From Ascidia mentula (Eukaryota > Chordata > Ascidiacea > Phlebobranchia > Ascidiidae), in assembly GCA_947561715.1 (NCBI GenBank), contig OX387201.1, positions 19,668,001 through 19,732,000 on the forward strand: a DNA stretch of 64,000 nucleotides, read 5' to 3'. Both the position numbers and the translations under genes were made by a program. The notes under the pieces were generated by a model. That model did no database searches. It was not told the DNA's origin and was given only the letters and a program-made list of their open reading frames with translations. Below are positions 54,672 to 64,000 of the stretch, piece by piece; within the stretch, counting starts at the first letter, position 1; each line of letters starts with the position of its first letter.

Positions 54672-55530
54672 AAAGTTACGTCACGTGGGCTGTGAACAAA
54701 ATTTCAACATTTTGCCCCCAGGCTTTAGTTCTTGCGTCATTTTGTCTGACACGCGCCTGCAAACATGTTCGTGCTGTATTCGGCCGTCTTTGAAATGTAA
54801 ATTCTATTACGAACCGTTTGTGACGATGTAATTATCATGGCTTTAATGTGTGGTGTAAACTAAAGAGAGATAATTGTTCATGATTTCAGTGATTTGGTCT
54901 TTCTATATTTTCTGAAAATCAACGTCAACCGTGAAGTTGTCACGAAATACCTTTGACTGTTCAACTACAATCTGCAGTTTATTCGTACAATAAAAAAATG
55001 ATTTGTTTGTATATATAAGTTAGCTTTTCATATAATTTGTGGTGCAATCGACCCAAGTGAATGGAAATAGTGAACCACAAATAAAACAATGCGCACTGGC
55101 TGTGGTGTATGCAGATTTTACAGACAATAAAAAAACAAGAATTACATCTCTGTGATGTTTGGTCCCGAAATAAAAGTGAGAACATGCATACGATGAATAA
55201 ACTCTCCTTTGTTTGTGATCAACGTTGTAATTATCTATGTATAGCGTCCTGAAACCCGGTAGAAATAAACATTGCTGGGCTTGCACGCACGTTCAATCTT
55301 CTTACCGTGTTTACTGCGAGCCTGTGATTGCAGTATTATAATGACGTCATGCAGTACCTGGCACAATCTCAGGTTGTTTGGTGGGAGACAAGATTAGAAG
55401 ATGAAGTAAGCGCTTGGCGCTGCGTGTCGCGATTGCTAAAAGTAGCAACAACTTCACCTCATGCGGTTGGGAAGTTGCCTGCTGCGTGTTACGTGGTAAT
55501 GCATTTTTTCTGTAAAGCCGGTGTAGGTTT
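54672..55530. repeat. Right inverted-repeat arm, C-D block
   Basis: Reverse complement of 49880-50750 and collinear with 10122-10972 and 32143-32992. It has the uninterrupted ctttaatg site near 54841 that the MITE at 33929-34625 entered in the B-C copy. Confidence 0.7.
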
Positions 55531-55828
55531 ACTGTTTTTTTGTTTCGCAGTTTACCGGTCGTTAAGTATATTCAACCCAAAATGTAACTCCTGGAAAACA
55601 AGGATTTCCATTCATCTTATTTCACAAAACTCACTTCCAGCAAAACTTAAAGCGAGCCAATAAAATATTAGTTGCTATAACGACATATCTTGCATTCTTT
55701 CTTAATTATGTTCCAAACATGTTCTTGAATCAACAATTTCAGGGGCAAACTTCAAAAATAGGAAAATATAAATATAAGCTATCCAGTATATTTACGCATT
55801 TGTCTATTTCGCTTCGTTTGTGGTAAAA

Positions 55829-56524
55829 TCAATAAAGATGATTTTGATTCCTGTGATGCTTTTTCGTACAAGATCGCAGTGATATCTTAGTTATTACTGG
55901 ATAAGTCAGAACACGTAATGAAAATAGATTACATATAACAGTGAAACGCATTTTCAAACATGGCAACACCAAAATAGATGGGACATATTTTATTCCTTGT
56001 AAAATTGCCTTTTTATTGGGCATATGACAACCGTAAAATAATATAACCCAAAAATCTGATGCAAAACCTTCACTCGATATGAAATGCAACGCACCGCTGC
56101 AAAGCAACGTCGCCAGAAAAGCGACAAAAATACAAAGCGAAAGTCTCAATATCGGGTTGCGGACGTCGCGCTCACCGGGCGTGTCAAAATTTCCACAGCA
56201 CTGTTTGCGGTTTGTTTTCTGCCCGTGTACCAAAGGACGAACTGTCAGGTAAAGCAATATCACCCTGTAGATGAGACTTATAGAGCTCACCCACACCGGG
56301 GCTATGATCCTGTAGCATCGAGACAATGACACAATGCAATAGTTCTTGTAGTTGACGTAGCAAAGTCTCGTATTAAGCAAAATCCCGGCAGTCACAACGT
56401 TTATGTAAAAACCGTCGATGACGTATTTGCTGACGAACTTTGAAGTTTTGCTTTGTCTTTCGTGAAACAGAGGATCCTGGTAGAATCGCCTCTGTCTCGT
56501 CCATAGAACGGTGTGGACGGCCAT
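55829..56524 (-). CDS. Small multi-pass membrane protein, copy X4 (231 codons)
   Basis: Fourth copy of the 216-codon frame, here 231 codons because the stop after TTISL is changed and the frame runs on to RNQNHLY. The N-terminal and membrane parts are conserved (FVSKYVIDGFYINVV, IIAPVWVSSISLIYRV). The free variation of the C-terminus supports the idea that the functional protein, if there is one, ends or splices earlier, near ISSEG. Family assignment to the TMEM60/TMEM185 type is tentative. Confidence 0.42.
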   Translation of the reverse strand: MAVHTVLWTRQRRFYQDPLFHERQSKTSKFVSKYVIDGFYINVVTAGILLNTRLCYVNYKNYCIVSLSRCYRIIAPVWVSSISLIYRVILLYLTVRPLVHGQKTNRKQCCGNFDTPGERDVRNPILRLSLCIFVAFLATLLCSGALHFISSEGFASDFWVILFYGCHMPNKKAILQGIKYVPSILVLPCLKMRFTVICNLFSLRVLTYPVITKISLRSCTKKHHRNQNHLY

Positions 56525-56933
56525 AGTTGATGTGACATAGGAAAGAAGTTAAACCTGCAGGTTCGCTCAAAGCTGAATAAACCTGATTAGGAAGTGGATT
56601 ATTTCATCAAAAACAATCTAATGTTAATGTCAAATAGCATTTAATGATTGTCGAGCATGAAAATCATTGGATAGATTACTACAGATTAATCACGGAAACA
56701 CAAACCACCAACCCAACAAATGGGTCAACAACCTTGTTTTACTTCGCAGTTCAAATGCATCTCAAAGCAAGAATTTGGGTTTGATTCACACCGATCCATG
56801 TACACACGTCTCTTGCTGACGTATCTTTGTGAATACGACACAGAAATAACATGTATATTTCTGCGCATTTACGGGGTGTTTTTTGAGTAGCTATTTTATG
56901 TAAAGTAGATATATTCGAACATTTTTTCCTATT

Positions 56934-57242
56934 GCAAAGTTGCAGACTGGGTGTGTACACGCACTGTTTCAACCTGTAAGGTCTCATCAGTGCAGCTGTT
57001 GAGTGGCACTGTGCTAGCAGGCACACTAGTCTCCACTTTGTGGTACCTTTCGGTCAACGTCGATCTGCAGGGTACCCTATACTAGGTACCGAACAACAGA
57101 GACGACGAACCACTGTGGAGCGCACTATGGCCAAACGGAACTGCTTGGTAACCGATAGTGCTGCACTGATGAGACCTTACAGGTCGAAACAGTGGGTGTA
57201 CAAACCCTGTCTGCAGCTTTGCAATATTATGGCTTTTTTTGC
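56934..57242. mobile_element. Hairpin MITE, C-D copy
   Basis: Same element as 36715-37035, with flanking direct repeats acattttttcctatt at 56919-56933 and 57243-57257, here identical on both sides over 15 bases. The centre is shorter by one repeated ctagcagg-type block. Confidence 0.75.
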
Positions 57243-57257
57243 ACATTTTTTCCTATT

Positions 57258-58235
57258 TGTTTTAATACTTTAAATCGAACCTTTAAAGTCCTGGATGAAT
57301 CAACTTTCTCGATTTCTAATCACTGAAAAACTCGGTCTGAGTTTTCAGAGTTGTTCAACTCTGCTTGATGAACTTCGACATTTATTTAGGCCTGGATTGC
57401 CCGCTAATCCTCGTTCCATCCCCGGTTAAGTGTTAGGTGGACTGACTTTAATGCATAAAAATCTAGGTTTCATATATGATTTTCCTACCATGATAGTTCA
57501 CATGAGAGTGACCGCTCTCTTGTTGCTTGAAATATTCACCTCACTTCCGGCATGCAACACATGAATATCGCAGTTAAAATTTCTCCAGGTTATCAGGAGC
57601 GAATAATTTAGAGCATGATTTTGGCAGGGGTTGATGTTATGCGTGACTTGGAAGGTGTTTGGTCATTCAATTCCATGCTACTTCTCTATTAGACTCATGC
57701 AATGCTAACTCTGTAACGTATACAGTTTGGAATCACAAAACTTAAAAAAATTATTTTGATAGAAATAGACGACAGAGAATATTAAATTTCTGAATGAAGT
57801 AACAGGGAGGTCTGTTCACGCGAGGCATTTTTGCCTTAAAACAGACAATAAACTCTCAAGTGAGGTTCCCTCAGGAACTCCATAAGCCTACGCCTAACCT
57901 AGTTAAGCGCCGCTTTAACTTATATTGTTCTATGTGCATGTTGTTATCATGTTTCACGTGGGTTTCTTTTACATTTTTAACGAAATGCAAGTCCTGTTTG
58001 TATGTTTCTTGCCATGTTATATTACCCAGGATGAAGACACGAGCAATGAAGTGTACATAACTCATGTATTCCATCATCTAAGATGGAAAACAATTTCCTC
58101 TGCTCTGTATGACCACAAAAATCAAAATTGTACATGCATATGGGGGCTTGTATTTACAACGTGTTACACAAACTCAGTTAGTCAAGTATTCATGCACGTG
58201 TTTAATACAAATACAACTTGGCAGCATACGATCAG
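57258..58235. other. Conserved intergenic sequence and gene D 3' flank, no gene seen
   Basis: Collinear with 15040-16024 and 37051-38042. It holds the ATTAAA (about 58206-58201, minus) after the gene D stop. No gene is recognised. Confidence 0.45.
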
Positions 58236-61200
58236 TTATTTAGCAGGGATGTACATGTATGTCTTCGACTGCAACGATCTACGATCAGTTCTCTCGTTGA
58301 ATCTTCCTCTCATAAACCAAGCAAGTAACCTGAGTACTACCATAAACAGAACAACGATGATTCCAACTGCTATGTAAACACCTTTCATATGCTGGAATCC
58401 TTCAATTTTTAAAGCTTCTTCCACATCTGCACACATACATATACCAAGGCAAGGTTTATGAGACAAAGTTATGCTGAATTTTAGCTTGAAAATATTCACT
58501 AAAACGTAAAAAAAATCTAGAGAAATTTGCTTGGTTAGCGGAATATGAATGATTTAAAACATTTTTCAATGAATAACGAGGCATAATGAATTATAATAAC
58601 TAAACTTTGTTCTCACCAATACAAGTTATTTCGTCATTCCCCAGATAGCGACCTTTAAAACAAGAACATTGAACAACTCCAAGTTCATCGTTACAGAAAT
58701 CTGAACATCCACCATTTTCCTACAATAAATCAAGAATTTGTAAAGAAAAAAGTGACGTAAAATTTGCACGTTAAAAGGGAGACCACTGAATAAATGGTCG
58801 TTTCTGGCGATAATGATTACAGACTACAATTCAAAAGTCATATGCTTCACATTCAGGTAAATTTCGTCAAGATTAACTAAGTTGAACCGTTTACTTTGCT
58901 AATATTGCTTTTCATTCACAATAAAAACGAAAAATATATCTTTAATTCAACTTGATATTATATCCCATAACATCTGTGAACTCAAACCCCAATTCAATGA
59001 ACCTGTTCGGCTTATCCTTACAATGTTTTGCATCAAAATATACGAAAGTAACTTTCTAAATATTTGCCCACCTTTCCACACAAATCCGGAGCTGAAACGT
59101 AGAATGGTCCAACCGTTAAAATCTCTTCTATATCCGCATCCACTGATCGCCGTTCACGTCTTTGTGTGCAATCCTGTGAAGGCATTGTAACAAGATTTTT
59201 TGTAATTATGTATTTTTTTGTAATTATCGCTATTGGCGCCGTTGGCCTAATACTTTAAACTCGTTGTAACAAGTACGTAATAATGCACCATCTACAGCGT
59301 ACTGTTTGTGTATATGAGTGACTACAGGTCTTAAAAACGATAACTAATGTGAATTTGCCCATTTACACGCATATGGAGTAACATGTGTTTATTTGCTTCA
59401 TTTTCTGAAACAAATATAGACGTTTGGTAGCAGGATTTGCCATATTTAAAGTCCTACCGGTTGTTGGCAATTGCCGTTGGTATTTTCGCACAATTGCACG
59501 TAACAGTAAGCGTACAGTGATTGCTCGTTCACAGACACGTTGTTCCACACGAATGAGCGAAACTTAAAAGACACGAAAGTGCTTTGGTAGTTTCTTAAAA
59601 TTACAACTGAATCTTGTGACTCCATCTCGTGGACGACTTTGCAACTGCGATTTAAAAGAAATAACTTTACTTGTTGAGCACTATGTTAGTAGAATATTAT
59701 TTTAATACTCATTAAAATGTGCGCATTAGTCGTGACCAGTCGAAATGCCTGCAACTATTTAAGCGAGAGTATAGCAAACTTTCCAGTAATTTACTGAACA
59801 AATGATAAAACAAGGCGCCATTGAGGTTCGAATGTAAGGCGCCATTTACATTTGAAATGTTTCAACTTTTAAACAGCTGGAACAGAAATCGGTGCGTTTC
59901 GTACCCAAAAAATTCGAAAAAGTAACATTTTGACTTTTTACCTTTCTGTGATGAGTTCATATCTCAAACCTTCTTCGTCAGAACCCAAGTTTTTGACCCA
60001 ACACGATTTTAACTGACAAAAACATTTACGAAACTCAGCGTTAGTTTCTGCTTGTTTTGATGTGGTAAGTGTTTAATGCTTACCACTAAATTGAACTTTT
60101 CGCTCGTGGAAGATTCAACCCTGGCGTAAACGTAGCCTGGGACTGTCACCAACGAACTAGATAAAAGTGGATTATCCATTTGCTCGTCACCAAACAACTC
60201 GAAGCTGATTGTGAAATTACCAACTGCACGTTGGGCAGATAAGGGGGTTTTCCTGTTTTTTAATCACATACTTTTTATTGACAAATGCCGGATTTTATGC
60301 TGACAAATACTCTTCTTACAGTTTAGTTGATATTGCTCCAGAAGCAGTTTTAATATCTTTGTTTAACATTTCCGGTATAACGCACGACATTTCCCGGTAT
60401 GGAGAAGTTCGCATCACAACTTTGTTGCTGAACTTGAAATTGCGAACTTGGTGTATAATCGTTACATTGTTCTGAGATGTCTGTGATAAACATACATGCA
60501 GCGTTCAATGCAAGCCTTTGGAAAACATATCATTCAAATTTAACACCGAACAATTTTTCTGTTTGTTGGTGTTTTCTTGATATTGAGGCTTTGATAGTTT
60601 ATTTCTAAATATTTTCAGATTTTTGTCAAGCTATTTAGAGCAATACGATTACCTCCAGAATTGAAGGACTCTCGTCCACTTTAAATTGGAAAACAGGATT
60701 TCCAGCCGTAGCTTTACAACTTCCAGGGAGAGAATCAAGACTTGTCATTGTACGACTCGAAATATACAAGATATCTTCTCCGCTTGCATGCAATGAGTTT
60801 ATCCCCTGAGAACCAACTCTAGAAAGGAAAGTTTTTTAAAATAACAAAAAAAAGGATATGCTTTTTTAACTCCATATGAAAGCATCACTCATTTCACTTT
60901 GATAAATGAAAGAAACAAAATTGTTTTGATGGGAAATCTAATTTCAATAAAAATTGCACTGAATCATGACGTAAGGAAAGAATTATTCGTGAAGAAAATA
61001 TGGAAAAAATAAATTGGACAAATAAAAACGCAAGAAAACACTAAAATATTAAATATAATAAAATATATCATGAAAACATTAAAACAAATAGTTTTAAAAA
61101 TTTAGGATAATATTTAATGAATGTAAAAGTTCTGCGTCCTCTCTTTTGATAAAGACTTTTGATAAAAGCGACGACCTTGCTGACAAGTAATGTTTTATGA

Positions 61201-63441
61201 AAAAGTTAATCGTTATGAACGAATCATTAAATGCGAAAGACTAATAGTACTTACAGGTCGAAACAGTGCGTGTACACACCCTGTTTGCAGCTTTGCAAAT
61301 ATGCTTTTTTGCACTAATAGTACTATTATGTAGAAAATGAAAGAATAATTATTTATTTAATTTTTGAAAATATCTCATCAATATAGAAAACTTAATCTGA
61401 AATATCTCATCAATATAGACAACTTAATTTAATATATCTCATCAATATAGGCAACTTAATTTAAAATATCTCATCAATACAGACAACTTAATTTAATATC
61501 TCATCAATATAGGCAACTTAATTTAATATCTCACGATTATAGACAACTTAATTTAAAATATCTCATCAATATAGGCAACTTAATTTAAAATATCTCATCA
61601 ATACAGACAACTTAATTTAATATCTCATCAATATAGGCAACTTAATTTAAAATATCTCATCAATATAGACAACTTAATTTAATATCTCATCAATATAGAC
61701 AACTTAATCTGAAGTATCTCATCAATATAGACAACTTAATTTAATATCTCATCAATATAGACAACTTAATTTAATATCTCATCAATATAGACAACTTAAC
61801 TTAATATCTCATCAATATAGACACTATTTCACCAAGTTATTTGCTTAATGTATTTTAAGTTCTTACTTCAAACTGAAGGTTTTTCCATTGCATTCCATTT
61901 CATCATATTTCTGGCAATCTGAATTGAGGAAGAAAAGATTTTATTGATTTGACAACAAATACAAACTTATCAAAGTAAATTGTGTTTAAATTTCTGTTGC
62001 GAAAATTCAAATTCTCATGAAATTAATGGAAGTTCATACGACACTATACGGACATTAATAAACGCATAAAGCATTTTCCACTTGGACCAATCATGAAATT
62101 ATGTTGCCAAAAAACATGGAATTTAGTCGATTCCTTCATCGATATTAAATTTGAGAGTTGCAGACAGGGTGTATACACGCACTGTGTTTCTCTTACAGGT
62201 CGAAACAGTGCGTGTATACACCCTGTCTGCAGCTCTCATTGATTATTATGGCTCTTTTACGCATATAACAGATATTAAGTTTGTTTGGGGAAGAAATCTG
62301 TAATTTTGTTCTACAGTGATTGTTCACCACTTGATTTACTCTAAACTGATCAAACATGTTACTTAGTAATTCCACCACTACGTCACTATACCACAGTTAC
62401 ATCAACCAAAAACTTGGTTTAATACAAACCTGAGCTGATGTTGATTGAAGGAGGAGGAGTGCCAGAGTGATAAACGAATATTTGAATATTAATTCTTCGG
62501 GCTTGAAGTTCTATTATTTGATCCTCGCCAACAACTACCCCAGGATGTGAAGGATCATCGGAAAATACCTGTTCAACAACATCTTAATTTTTTATTTATT
62601 CAGACAACATTCGCGTAGTAAGAAATTGAGTTTTGGCATCGCAACCAAGTTGGATCACTCACTGTTTTCTACAAGTAGAAGTGAGATCTGAAACATCAAG
62701 CTCCCGGTGATGTTTGAACTCACAGAAAACTAAGCTGCGGCAGCTTATCAGTTTAAGTGATTATATTGTTGAGAAGATACACTGATGCTCAAGAACTAAA
62801 CTTGCCAGACAACATCTACGTTTACACAATGGCTGTGCTCGATAAGGAAGGATCATGCGGTTGCATCAAACACATCTGCGTTGTCTCAATAAAGTGATAG
62901 AGATATCCCACGTATATAAGGATTTTTACTGGTAAGTTTTATGCATTCGCACCGGTGTAGTTTGCCTAAAATTTAACGATAAACTTCTGTAGCTCAGACT
63001 GTAGTGCATTGGTTCTAGTTAGCAACCTTAAATTTTCGTGGCTTGTTGACTTAGGAAAAGCTAAACCAGCTTGTTTGGAATGCATTGGCTACGATCAATT
63101 AAACACAATGATGTCCATACGATATCTGTGGTCGCCAAGTATGGACCGGACCAATAGGGCGATCCTGCCTGTCATGTCGGTGCGGGAATTACTTCTACGT
63201 GTAGTGAGAAAGTCATCAATTTTATGGGCACAACTTACGTAGAGTCCGTCAGCGTTTCCAATGCGACTAAATGTACTGTGAAGAGAGGAAGCAGATATTG
63301 TGAAATTACATCTCACTGGGCTTGTCACAGTGTAATTACAAGCTAGGAATTGTAACAAGTATCCATCGCTCGAAGTTGGAAGAACAAGAGTTGTTGGAAG
63401 ATCGTCCACGTTCAACTCCGAATCGCAAGATTGTTCGTTAA
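58236..63441 (-). CDS. Gene D: CUB-CUB-ZP-EGF type I membrane protein, 3' part (exons 4-14)
   Basis: Minus-strand exons 63441-63239, 62568-62430, 61918-61867, 60818-60653, 60480-60320, 60252-60084, 60012-59942, 59644-59458, 59173-59072, 58719-58617, 58426-58236; exons 1-3 lie beyond base 64000. All joins keep the family phases and no stop occurs. The second CUB-like domain (exons 4-5), complete ZP domain, DCTQRRERRS cleavage site, EGF (ENGGCSDFCND), membrane helix and the TYMYIPAK tail are present. It is the most divergent copy in the ZP part: exon 7 ends FKVDESPSILE where B and C have FELDACPSTLE (one ZP-N cysteine is lost at that position), and exon 11 ends CENTNGNCQQP. Exon 5 uses a shifted CAG acceptor context (VFSDDPSHPG). 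Intron 11 is shortened. Confidence 0.82.
61252..61312. mobile_element. Hairpin MITE end in intron 6 of gene D
   Basis: Same fragment and site as 41110-41173 in gene C, flanked by actaatagtact at 61240-61251 and 61313-61324. Confidence 0.65.
61370..61827. repeat. 30-bp intronic minisatellite, gene D intron 6
   Basis: About fifteen units of the tatagacaacttaattta type, several with the variant tataggcaac or atacagacaac not seen in A, B or C. Adjacent to exon 6 (61867-61918). Confidence 0.88.
62154..62270. mobile_element. Foldback hairpin element in intron 5 of gene D
   Basis: gagttgcagacagggtgtat and atacaccctgtctgcagctc face each other in a near-perfect palindrome of about 80 bases, belonging to the 36715-37035 MITE family. 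Direct repeats of about 13 bases (gatattaaatttg near 62141 and gatattaagtttg near 62271) flank it. The other genes have this target once (for example near 19853). Confidence 0.7.
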
Positions 63442-63544
63442 CTAAACAACATTTCATTATTACATGAATAACTTACATGAGTTGATGTCAATCAAAAATA
63501 GGATAAGTCGAACACAAAACACATTCACACGCCCGTTTTCAATA

Positions 63545-63910
63545 CGAAATTGAATACAGGAAGACATCGGAACATCAGAATGCCGTTTACCGGTTGGGGA
63601 AGATGGAGACTTTGACAGAGAGGAAAGTGCACATGATACCGACATAGTTTGTGCAATCACCAGTCTGAGTTCACAATTGCAACCCAGCACCGATTCGGCA
63701 TCACTCAGAAAGGAAAGTGGATAACATACGGTCTTATCCAAAGTCATGCGCCTCACAAGAGAGGTTTGGCCATCTTGATTTGCAAACAGTGAAAGAGTTG
63801 CCAAGTTTTCCAAAGTAGCGGATTAGTCATACCGGAATCACTTCGTTCTACATATGGATCTTACTTTCAAATCACCTAAAGAGGCATTGCTGGAGTCTGA
63901 CTTCCTAGTT
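63545..63910 (+). pseudogene. Ty3/gypsy remnant in intron 3 of gene D (partial)
   Basis: Plus-strand fragments matching the RNase H end and integrase linker of the gene C remnant (near 63580-63800, including a RLPVGEDGDF-like stretch and an LSKVMRLTRE-like stretch), with deletions and stops. Truncated and dead. The sequence from 63890 to the end matches the hydrophobic plus-strand stretch near 4330 in gene A. Confidence 0.6.
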
Positions 63911-64000
63911 AGTGGTATCTTGTTTTTATCAACAATGCGTGTACGCTACTAAATTCGTCATGAGCTATTTTGTCGGACCATTGGTTGTTTCTTGCTTGAC

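Overview
The window is AT-rich animal (eukaryotic) DNA: genes are split into short exons with GT-AG introns and sit among minisatellites and decayed transposons. A compact invertebrate genome, for example a tunicate, would fit, but no marker here settles the species. No bacterial or viral gene organisation is seen.

The backbone is a large segmental tandem duplication with a period of about 19-22 kb. The main gene of each unit, on the minus strand, can be assembled exon by exon with all intron phases matching. It encodes a type I membrane protein of about 635 residues: signal peptide, two CUB-like domains, a ZP domain (ZP-N plus ZP-C), a dibasic furin-type cleavage site, a hydrophobic ILTVGP patch, one EGF-like domain, a transmembrane helix and a short tail. 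Four paralogues are present: gene A (exons 1-6; 3' half lies before base 1), gene B (16025-25761, complete), gene C (38043-47314, complete) and gene D (exons 4-14; 5' end lies beyond base 64000). The ZP, EGF and membrane parts are nearly constant, while differences in the CUB-like exons are concentrated in short patches. Introns carry a 30-bp minisatellite (intron 6), a 27-bp minisatellite and opposite-strand Ty3/gypsy remnants (intron 3), tRNA-like sequences and MITEs.

Each intergenic block has the same plan. Reading upstream from the gene there is a short promoter with a TATA-like box, a 1.2-2.2 kb array of 42-bp repeats, a pair of inverted-repeat arms around a rearranged loop, and one or two copies of an intact 216-231 codon minus-strand ORF for a small multi-pass membrane protein. 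The B-C and C-D blocks carry the same hAT transposon at the same site (28430-30710 and 50954-53239). Both copies have decayed transposase genes, and the A-B block holds the empty site. A non-autonomous hAT element (33929-34625) and a hairpin MITE family with unusually long flanking direct repeats also occur.

Taken together this is a recently expanded cluster of membrane-anchored ZP proteins, of the general kind used in egg coats, extracellular matrices or recognition surfaces. The copies appear to be shuffled by unequal exchange and gene conversion. Function is inferred from architecture only.
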